DNA of 64,000 nt from Croceibacterium xixiisoli (GTDB lineage Bacteria > Pseudomonadota > Alphaproteobacteria > Sphingomonadales > Sphingomonadaceae). Below are positions 58,701 through 64,000 of this stretch, one piece after another (position 1 is the first letter of the stretch; every line of letters starts with the position of its first letter). The translations under genes were made by a program, and so were the position numbers. The stretch is from assembly GCF_009827305.1 (NCBI RefSeq), contig NZ_WTYJ01000002.1, forward strand, positions 124,001 to 188,000, read 5' to 3'. A model generated the notes under the pieces. The model ran no database searches. It was not told the origin of the DNA and saw nothing but the letters and a program-made list of their open reading frames with translations.

Positions 58701-61237
58701 CTGACAATGGTTCCGCCGGTGTAATTGTTGGCACCCAGCAGGATCAGCGTGCCCAGATCGGTCTTGGTCAGCCCGGCTTCCCCGGTCAGCCGCGCATCGA
58801 TCGTCGCCACGAAGGCCGCGCCCGCGTTCGATCCATCGCCCACGCGCATGATCACCGATCCGGGCAGGGGGCTGCATTCGCCGCAGGGAATGGTCGCATC
58901 CAGCACAATGTCGTCCCCGGTCACGGTATAGCCGTCCACGGCGAACTGCACCCCATTGGCCAGCCGCACCGGGCCGGCGGTATCATCCACCGTCACCAGC
59001 CCGGCGGTGGCCGATGGCACGGCCGCCAGCCGCTGGTCCGGGCGGCTGGTCGGGCCGCCGAAGATCAGGAAACTGTCCGGCAGGAAGGCGCCATTGTCGC
59101 GGCCGTCCGATGTCGTCCAATTGGTGGCGCTGGCGGTCCAGACACCATCGCGCGCGTCGATCTGGTTGTTGCCATCCTGATCCACCCCATCCCAGAAGGT
59201 GTAGGAACCCGGTTCGGCCAGGATCAGATTGATCTGATTGGCCACATCGGTCTGGATCGTCAGATCCCGCACGCGCACACCGCCCGGCGTGGCGCCGATC
59301 TCCATCCCCCGGTCGGTCAGCGTGCCGCCATAACTGATCAGCCGGTACAGCCCAGGGCCGAAGGCGCCGGTATCGATGATGTCGATCTGCCCATCCAGCA
59401 CCAGATTGCCGGTCACCTCGATCAGATCGCTGTCGATCCCAGCTGCGCCGAAGGGTGATCCCAATTCGAAGGCGAGCACGCTGTCGGTCCCCAGGGTCAG
59501 CGACCCGCCAAATGTCAGCACATCCACGCTGTTGCCCGGTGCCAGCGTGGCATCGGCCAGCGTCACATCGCCGTCGATCCGGCCCGATCCGCCCAGCCTT
59601 GCGCCGCCGCTGACCTGCATGACATGGGTACCGCCGCCATAGTTACCGTTCACCGCCAGCGATCCGCCGGTCACCAGCGTCTGCCCGTTGAAGGTACCGC
59701 TCAGATTGGTGCCGGTCAGGATCGTGTTGCCAGCGACATGCCGCACAATGCCGCCATTGCCGGTGATATCAGCCGCAATGATCGCCTCGCCATTGGTGTG
59801 ATTGATCACCAGCTCTGCCGCTGGCCCGTCATCGACGCCGTTCAGCGTGATCCGGCCCACGGTGAACTGGCCGATTGCTCCGGCCGGCCCTTCGGCCGCG
59901 CCGCCCAGATTGATGATCGACGCGCCCTGTGTTGCATTGGCCCCGGCCTGGATGCTCGTGGCGCTGAAATCAGCATTGAAAAGATTGGTGATATTACCAG
60001 CGAATAGCCCAGCCATGTCCAGAGGGCCTGACATGGTCAGCGTGGCATCGCGCACGGTCAGTGTGCTGTGTCCCATGGAAAGGCCGCCAGTCAACGTTAC
60101 CTGCGCATTGTTCCTGATGGTAAGGTTGCGGTGCGCTCCAAAAGACAGCGCGCTGGGGCTGGTTGACAGCACCTGCAGCACGGCATGGTCCTCCACCAGA
60201 AAATCTGCAGCCGGCTGGTCCGGATTGCTGCCACCAATGTCCAGCGCGCCATTGACGCGCACCCGTGTGCCGATCCCGCCAATCCGGACGCCAGCCTGCT
60301 GGCCGAAGTTCCAGTTGTTGCCATCACCATCCCGCTGCTGCAGCACGGCACCATCGACAACCAGCAGCGAGCCATTGACGGTCAGTGCACCGATGCTGGC
60401 GTCTGCGCCATCCATGATGCCCAGATCGCCATTCACCAGGAGTGGAGCGGCAAGGTCAAACTCCGATCCGGCATCGCTAACAGTCAGCGACGAAAGCGCG
60501 CCGACGCTCAAGCCCGATACGGAGTTGGCTGTCTGTAGCAGCTTACCGCCCCTGCGGACCACGAATTGCGCAGTGCCCCCGCCTTGTCCGCCATTGCCAA
60601 TCAAGCCCTGGCCTGGCCCGGCCAGTTCGAACCGGGATCCTGCTCCTTCCACCAGAATGTAGCCGAAACCGGCGAAATTGGGATTGCCGCAGCCCAGGCA
60701 CAGCGATGCCGTGCGCGCAACTCCGCCATTGGTGATCATCAGCCGCCCGGTCGATCCGAAACCATTGCCAATGCTTGTTGTGCCGTTCACGTCCAGCACG
60801 CCCCCGTCCACATTCACCCGGCCTTCGCTGGCATTGATCACCCCAAACGGGGACAAGGTGTCCCCGATGGTCAGAGTGCCGGCACCGGCAGTACTGCCGG
60901 AGCTGCCAAGTTGCAGCCGGCCATTGGCGGCAATGGTCAGCGTGCCATCCTCGCCACGGCCCACGGTCAGTTCGCGGATATTGAAATCCTGTCCGGCGCC
61001 GACCACGGGTACCCGCACGGCGGTATTATCGCTCGCGATCACCAACAGGCTGGTGGCATTGGGCATTACGCCCGTGTCCCAATTGTCCGCCTTTCCGAAA
61101 TCGGCGTCGGTGCTGCCATCCCACACCTGCTGCGCCTGGGCGGAAGCCGGGGCGATCAGCGGCAGGGTCAGCGCGCTGCGGGCCAGCAGGGCCAGATGCA
61201 GCCGGCGGGTGATCGTCTGTGTCGCGGAATATGCCAT
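55775..61237 (-). CDS. large autotransporter with repeated passenger modules
   Basis: A 1820-residue type V autotransporter. The signal RRLHLALLARSALTLPLIAPASAQA precedes the passenger. The passenger is a beta-helix with many repeats (GGTLLFDQ, YTGGTIVSEGTLQGN, LILTGTNTYSGG). A block of about 400 residues occurs twice. Each copy starts with a Trp-Asp-Gly motif and an EF-hand-like loop: FWDGVDQDGNNQIDARDG (about residue 677) and FWDGGDVDGNGRIDAGSG (about 1076). A first relative of the block lies near the N-terminus (VWDGSTDADFGKADNWD). From about residue 1530 the autotransporter barrel follows (LQAWIGGGITRSRVSGDG), ending WLRWKF. The start MAYSATQT gives the signal; the frame is open further upstream. 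It probably acts in adhesion or surface interaction; that is inference. Confidence 0.9.
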   Translation of the reverse strand: MAYSATQTITRRLHLALLARSALTLPLIAPASAQAQQVWDGSTDADFGKADNWDTGVMPNATSLLVIASDNTAVRVPVVGAGQDFNIRELTVGRGEDGTLTIAANGRLQLGSSGSTAGAGTLTIGDTLSPFGVINASEGRVNVDGGVLDVNGTTSIGNGFGSTGRLMITNGGVARTASLCLGCGNPNFAGFGYILVEGAGSRFELAGPGQGLIGNGGQGGGTAQFVVRRGGKLLQTANSVSGLSVGALSSLTVSDAGSEFDLAAPLLVNGDLGIMDGADASIGALTVNGSLLVVDGAVLQQRDGDGNNWNFGQQAGVRIGGIGTRVRVNGALDIGGSNPDQPAADFLVEDHAVLQVLSTSPSALSFGAHRNLTIRNNAQVTLTGGLSMGHSTLTVRDATLTMSGPLDMAGLFAGNITNLFNADFSATSIQAGANATQGASIINLGGAAEGPAGAIGQFTVGRITLNGVDDGPAAELVINHTNGEAIIAADITGNGGIVRHVAGNTILTGTNLSGTFNGQTLVTGGSLAVNGNYGGGTHVMQVSGGARLGGSGRIDGDVTLADATLAPGNSVDVLTFGGSLTLGTDSVLAFELGSPFGAAGIDSDLIEVTGNLVLDGQIDIIDTGAFGPGLYRLISYGGTLTDRGMEIGATPGGVRVRDLTIQTDVANQINLILAEPGSYTFWDGVDQDGNNQIDARDGVWTASATNWTTSDGRDNGAFLPDSFLIFGGPTSRPDQRLAAVPSATAGLVTVDDTAGPVRLANGVQFAVDGYTVTGDDIVLDATIPCGECSPLPGSVIMRVGDGSNAGAAFVATIDARLTGEAGLTKTDLGTLILLGANNYTGGTIVSEGTLQGNSTSLQGDIAIETEGLLLFDQATSGSYAGVLSGAGGIIKEGAGTLALTGDSSGFNGGTSLTEGTLLVNGTLGNGEHRFNAGDGAILGGTGTIGGVANLSDAILAPGALPGGPNNGVGHLTFAGNLNLNSETILSFQLGAPDGAAGVASDLVTVGGNLSLNGTLNIVDAGGFGSGVYRLFNYGGELFGFGLEIGDTPEGVLASDLAIQTAIENQVNLVFNAAPADSFTFWDGGDVDGNGRIDAGSGTWTAARSNWTTINGSANGAYDPADFLIFGGPTTNQQTRARVAAAAVPSSTAGLVTVDDAAGAVTLANGVQFAVGGYTVTGDAIGLAAPAVVFRVGDGSDAGAEFTATIASALTGTGGIDKTDLGTLILTGTNTYSGGSRVTDGTLQGNATSLQGPIAVATNGTLLFDQAGAGTYAGVLSGTGTLRKEGAGVLGLSGNSGGFTGGAELAAGGIALTGTLGTATNGVLTTAAGTTLTGNGTLGNLDLGGTIAPNAGQTATGRFNISGDLIVRGGASFLVDVAASGAGDRIQVGGTAVLEGGTVVVNALDPGVSYTNGTVYRILDAAGGRSGTFAGLSESSAFLDFTLGYDPTGAFLTTSVIAQFPDVALTFNQRQASLGLQDLGQTAGSDSLEVYNAILLLDATQARAAFDMASGEIYADIVAGGQRAAKQRGGAALRRGLEPGREGLQAWIGGGITRSRVSGDGNGARFTNHGEALELGVDYHGADDRFAAGISGGWVSNDVSNDDRRSRADLDGWFISGFARYGDFGPGLTLGGAVSHADSDGTASRSIGFGTISRATSAQVDHRATALTGELRYGFGQAAEAGKGGWAFGPSLAIDHAWSKLDGFAESGAGALDLSSGGISDSSTRYAAGAFASWRADNARLVIDVRYAKDSNDDLASELRLAGSPRAFTILPARNGGEGVQIAGSGSVDLGSNLSIGAQGGAFLADGANDVSASGWLRWKF

Positions 61238-61350
61238 TGTCTGTCCTGCCCCGTGATCGGCGCCGAGCGGGCACCGGATGTCGCCATCAAAATGTTGTTG
61301 GCAGATTGCGGCAAACCGGGGCGGGGCGGAACGTGGCAAGTTGCGGCAGC

Positions 61351-61368
61351 ATGTTGCAATATGTTGCA
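61351..61368. promoter_or_regulatory. candidate operator between autotransporter and LuxR-type gene
   Basis: Two direct copies of ATGTTGCA (61351-61358 and 61361-61368), ten bases apart, also form the inverted repeat TGCAA-TATG-TTGCA (61355-61368). They lie in the 227-base gap between the divergent autotransporter and LuxR-type genes. A LuxR-type dimer could bind here, but no footprint is known. Confidence 0.4.
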
Positions 61369-61464
61369 TATCGCGGTTTTCTGCTCGACGGAGCGCCGCA
61401 GATCGGCCTTGATGCAGCCTCCCGGCGCGCAGGCTGGGGCCAGCGATGGGGGCAGGGGCAGGGC

Positions 61465-62538
61465 ATGGTACTGATCGGCGAAATCTATGATGCCGGCTTT
61501 GATCCGGCGCGCTTTCCGGCCCTGCTCGAACGGCTGACCGGGCATTTCGATGCAAGCAGCGCTTTCATCGGCTGGGTCGATGAAGAACGCGATGCCGGGT
61601 TCCAGGCACAGTTCGGCAATGATCCGGCATGGATGGCCAGCTATGCCGAAACCTACCACCAGCATGATGTGCTGCTGCCCCATCTCCTCAAGCTCGGCGA
61701 AGGAGATATCGCCACCGCGCATGATCTGCTGCAACAGCCCGATATCCGCGCCGGCGTGTTCTATCGCGAGTATCTCGCGCCCCAGGCCATTGTCGACAAT
61801 CTGGCCGCGGTGCTGGTCCGCCGCCCGGGCATCAGTGCGCATATCTCTTTCCTGCGGCGCGGCGATGCGCCGCCTTTCGGGCCGGAAGATATTGCCCGCA
61901 TGCGCGACATCCTGCCGCATCTGACCCGTGCGGTCTTCGTGCAGAGCCGGTTGATCCGCGATTCCGGGCTGGCGCAGGGCTATCGCCAGGCGTCCTCGGT
62001 GCTCAGCGGCTCCCTGCTGCAATTGTCCGATGATCATCAGGTGGTGGAACTCGATACCGATCTTGGCCGGCTGGTCGGGCTGCGCGTGGGCGAAGGGCTG
62101 CGCCGCACGCCCATTGCCGATGCCGTGCGTGCCACCATCGCCGATGGCCTGCCCCATGCGGCGGAACTGACCGATCCGGCCGGAGAGCCGCTGCGCCTGC
62201 TGTGCGAAGCCCGCCCGGTCCCGCGGGATCGCTTCGCCGATCTGGTGTCGGGATCGGCCACGGCCTTCATCGTCCATGTCACCCTGATCGATCAGCCGCG
62301 CCGGATCGCCTGGCCCGCCATGGCCGCGCTCTATCGCCTGACGCCGACAGAGGCGCGCGTGCTGCAGGATGCGGTCGAACACAGCGATCTGACCGAAATC
62401 GGTGACCGCCTCGGCATGGCCCGCGCCACCGCCCGCGCGCATCTCCATCGCATCTATGCCAAAACCGATACCGGCGGCTTTGCCGGCCTCACCGGCCTGG
62501 CCCACCGCTTCGCCATGGCCGGGCCTGCGGATGGGTGA
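61465..62538 (+). CDS. LuxR-type helix-turn-helix regulator
   Basis: A 357-residue regulator. The C-terminal helix-turn-helix is LYRLTPTEARVLQDAVEHSD with LTEIGDRLGMARATARAHLHRIYAKT, a typical LuxR/GerE domain. The large N-terminal part is helical (GFDPARFPALLERLTGHFDAS, GFQAQFGNDPAWMASYAETY) and contains no receiver or autoinducer motif that I can recognise. The ATG at 61465 is preceded by GGGGCAGGGC. It is divergent from the autotransporter gene, so control of that gene is likely. The N-terminal ligand domain is unassigned. Confidence 0.85.
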   Translation: MVLIGEIYDAGFDPARFPALLERLTGHFDASSAFIGWVDEERDAGFQAQFGNDPAWMASYAETYHQHDVLLPHLLKLGEGDIATAHDLLQQPDIRAGVFYREYLAPQAIVDNLAAVLVRRPGISAHISFLRRGDAPPFGPEDIARMRDILPHLTRAVFVQSRLIRDSGLAQGYRQASSVLSGSLLQLSDDHQVVELDTDLGRLVGLRVGEGLRRTPIADAVRATIADGLPHAAELTDPAGEPLRLLCEARPVPRDRFADLVSGSATAFIVHVTLIDQPRRIAWPAMAALYRLTPTEARVLQDAVEHSDLTEIGDRLGMARATARAHLHRIYAKTDTGGFAGLTGLAHRFAMAGPADG

Positions 62539-62579
62539 GCATTGTATTCGGCCGCCCCTAAACAGATGATGGACGCCGG

Positions 62580-62601
62580 CTGTTTAGAGAATCGCTAAAC
62601 A
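62580..62601. promoter_or_regulatory. perfect inverted-repeat operator before the TPR regulator
   Basis: TGTTTAG-AGAATCG-CTAAACA (62581-62601) is a perfect 7-bp inverted repeat with a seven-base centre. A further CTAAACAG lies at 62558-62565. The site is about 29 bases before the ATG of the TPR-type DNA-binding protein at 62630. This arrangement is typical for autoregulation. Which protein binds it is inferred. Confidence 0.6.
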
Positions 62602-62629
62602 CCTGTTGATGGCAGTAGGGGCAAGGCGA

Positions 62630-63850
62630 ATGGCAAGCGCTTCCGAAATTTCCGCTCAACGGATCGAAGGCTGGAAATCGATCGGCGCCTTCTTCGGCCG
62701 TGATCGCACCACCGCCATTCGCTGGGCGCGGGATCGCAATCTGCCGGTCCATCGCATTCCCGGCGGCAAGACCAGCACCACCTTTGCCCTGCGGCACGAA
62801 CTGGAAGCCTGGGTCCGCAGTTCGACAGCCAGCGCCAAGCTGGATGCCGTCAGTGAGCGGCCGGCGCTGGCCCTGGTTGCCGTCCCCGATCGTCCGGTCG
62901 ATCCTGCTATACAGGAAGATTATCTGCGCGCGCGCGACTGGATCATGGGCCGCAATGCTCGCGCCATCGAACAGGCCGTTTCCCTGCTGCGTGACATTAC
63001 CCAGCGCGCCCCGGATTATGCCGCCGCTTATGTCGCCCTGGCCGAAGCGCTGGTGCTCTCCCGCGAATTCGGCGAACGCAGCGATCTGCTGGCCTTTCCG
63101 CCTGCGCAATTCGCACTGCGCACCGGGTTGCGGCTCAATCCGGCGCTGGCCAGCGGCCATCGCGTGGCCGGTTTCATCGCCTATTGGTGGGATCGCGACA
63201 TGTCCGCCGCGCGCCAATCCTTCCGCCATGCGCTCGATCTGGCGCCTGCCGATCCGATCACCCACTTCTGGCTCGGCAATATCCTGGCCGATCACGGTGA
63301 ATTTGCGGACGGCATCAGCCATCTCAACCAGGCGCGCTCGATCCAGCCCGGCTCGGTCCCGATCCTGACCGATCTGGCCTGGGCGCAATGGTCGGCCGGC
63401 GATCAGGCGCGGCCGCTGGCAGCGTTGCAGGACATTGCGCAGGATCACCCGCGCTACACGGTGGCGCATGAATATCTCGCCTATATCGCGCTGATCGCGG
63501 GCGATTACGCCGGCCACGCGGCGGAACTGGCGCTGCTCGGGCGGCTGCGCATGAATGACACGCTGTCCGCCCGCGCTGCCGATATCGCCCTGTCTCTCAC
63601 AGCTGGGCGGGATGCCGCCCATCGCTGCATCCTGCGCCACGCGCTGAATGATCTGGCCCATGAACCCGGCCGCACCAGCGCCTGGGCGGTGCTGGTCGCT
63701 GCTGTCGGGGGCGTGCCGGGGCAGGCGGTCGAACTGCTCGAACGGGCGGTCCGGCGCCGCGAGCAGTGGGGCGAAGCCGGCTTCGTGCGCGGCATCCGCA
63801 TGAATGCGTCGGGCCTCGATCCCTGGCTCGATCGCCTGACCTGCCGCTAA
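62630..63850 (+). CDS. DNA-binding protein with TPR repeats
   Basis: A 406-residue protein. The N-terminus has a MerR/excisionase-like winged helix: RIEGWKSIGAFFGRDRTTAIRWARDRNLPVHRIPGGK, described here in pieces of twenty or fewer (WKSIGAFFGRDRTTAIRWAR then DRNLPVHRIPGGKTS). From about residue 105 on the chain is tetratricopeptide-like (DYAAAYVALAEALVLSREFG, PITHFWLGNILADHGEFADG, SVPILTDLAWAQWSAGDQAR). Such proteins resemble regulators that sense partner proteins through TPRs. The Met at 62630 is preferred over codons at 62606 and 62609 because AGGGG lies eight bases before it. It is close to a perfect inverted repeat and follows the LuxR-type gene. Confidence 0.75.
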   Translation: MASASEISAQRIEGWKSIGAFFGRDRTTAIRWARDRNLPVHRIPGGKTSTTFALRHELEAWVRSSTASAKLDAVSERPALALVAVPDRPVDPAIQEDYLRARDWIMGRNARAIEQAVSLLRDITQRAPDYAAAYVALAEALVLSREFGERSDLLAFPPAQFALRTGLRLNPALASGHRVAGFIAYWWDRDMSAARQSFRHALDLAPADPITHFWLGNILADHGEFADGISHLNQARSIQPGSVPILTDLAWAQWSAGDQARPLAALQDIAQDHPRYTVAHEYLAYIALIAGDYAGHAAELALLGRLRMNDTLSARAADIALSLTAGRDAAHRCILRHALNDLAHEPGRTSAWAVLVAAVGGVPGQAVELLERAVRRREQWGEAGFVRGIRMNASGLDPWLDRLTCR

Positions 63851-63930
63851 AAGACCGGATCATCACAAAACCTCTTCCCAAAGGACGGGATTTCCGGTGA
63901 TCTGGCCGGCAACCGGAACCGCATGGTCGG

Positions 63931-63942
63931 ATATCCGGATAT
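63931..63942. promoter_or_regulatory. 12-base palindrome before the last gene
   Basis: ATATCCGGATAT is a perfect palindrome at 63931-63942, overlapping CGGATATCCG at 63928-63937. It lies 11 bases before the ATG of the gene cut by the window end. It may be an operator, or chance. Confidence 0.3.
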
Positions 63943-63953
63943 TGGGAGGGCAC

Positions 63954-64000
63954 ATGAAATTTTCCAGACTGGCGCTTGCTGCGCTGCTGATCGGCACATC
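63954..64000 (+). CDS. exported protein, start only (cut by window end)
   Basis: The ATG follows GGGAGGG with five bases of spacing. The fifteen codons present read MKFSRLALAALLIGT, a signal peptide start with Lys and Arg followed by a hydrophobic core. The protein continues beyond the window, so no product can be named. It follows the TPR regulator after about 100 bases. Confidence 0.5.
   Translation, partial: MKFSRLALAALLIGT

Noticed and set aside
56153-59458. A 1101-codon open frame on the plus strand opposite the autotransporter
   Set aside because: It lies entirely antisense to the repeat-rich passenger, reads as Gly/Ala/Arg/Gln-rich low-complexity protein, and has no domain or ribosome site. 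It is a by-product of high GC and regular codon use in the real gene.
1-64000. tRNA or rRNA genes, CRISPR arrays, transposases, integrases or phage genes
   Set aside because: None was recognised on either strand: no repeated spacer array, no CCA-ended cloverleaf by eye, and no protein with transposase or integrase motifs. Weak tRNAs could still be missed without a dedicated search.

Overview
The window is high-GC DNA packed with genes on both strands. It looks like a chromosome segment of an alphaproteobacterium, most likely of the Sphingomonadales. The reasons are the hemD-mitofilin-like pair, serC-serA with a leader, hisZ, an HWE-type bacteriophytochrome, three large TonB-dependent receptors and the general codon style. 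No rRNA, tRNA, CRISPR array, transposase or prophage gene was found, so this reads as chromosome rich in envelope and transport functions. The assignment to order is an inference from gene content, not from a marker phylogeny.

Layout. 0-13.5 kb: end of hemD, a mitofilin-like membrane protein, a secreted lipase, a UbiH-type hydroxylase divergent from a DsbD-type thiol transporter, an OmpA-family protein, a lipoprotein, a DAO-family oxidoreductase, a HigBA toxin-antitoxin pair, uvrB and two tandem DUF3617 proteins. 13.5-18.5 kb: an alpha/beta hydrolase, then the complete Anbu cluster (circularly permuted ATP-grasp, alpha-E, transglutaminase-like protein and the proteasome-related Anbu peptidase). 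18.5-25.6 kb: an aldo/keto reductase divergent from an AraC regulator, rhodanese, extensin-like and MgtC proteins, then serC-serA with a structured leader and a strong terminator. 25.7-34.5 kb: bacteriophytochrome kinase fused to a receiver, a duplicated-domain lipoprotein, a TonB receptor and a 5'-nucleotidase. 34.5-39.4 kb: a tripartite EmrAB-type efflux operon divergent from its TetR regulator, with operator-like repeats between them. 39.4-47.5 kb: hisZ, then a sulfated-glycan locus: formylglycine-generating enzyme, Cys-type sulfatase and TonB receptor on the minus strand, divergent from a LacI regulator. A perfect LacI-family operator lies between the receptor and the regulator.

47.5-55 kb: small uncharacterised genes, including a 30-residue membrane peptide, and then a five-gene overlapping operon (TonB receptor, DUF3649, PepSY membrane protein, DUF3325, frameshifted alpha/beta hydrolase) read from a cobalamin riboswitch. 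55-64 kb: two small membrane proteins, a 1820-residue autotransporter, a divergent LuxR-type regulator, a DNA-binding TPR protein with a perfect inverted-repeat site in front of it, and the first codons of an exported protein.

The most interesting points are: (1) the cobalamin riboswitch in front of an operon whose proteins look like the siderophore/iron uptake type; (2) the sulfatase locus with its predicted operator; (3) the Anbu cluster; (4) the autotransporter with duplicated EF-hand-like loops beside two regulators. I saw no clearly new defence or mobile system.
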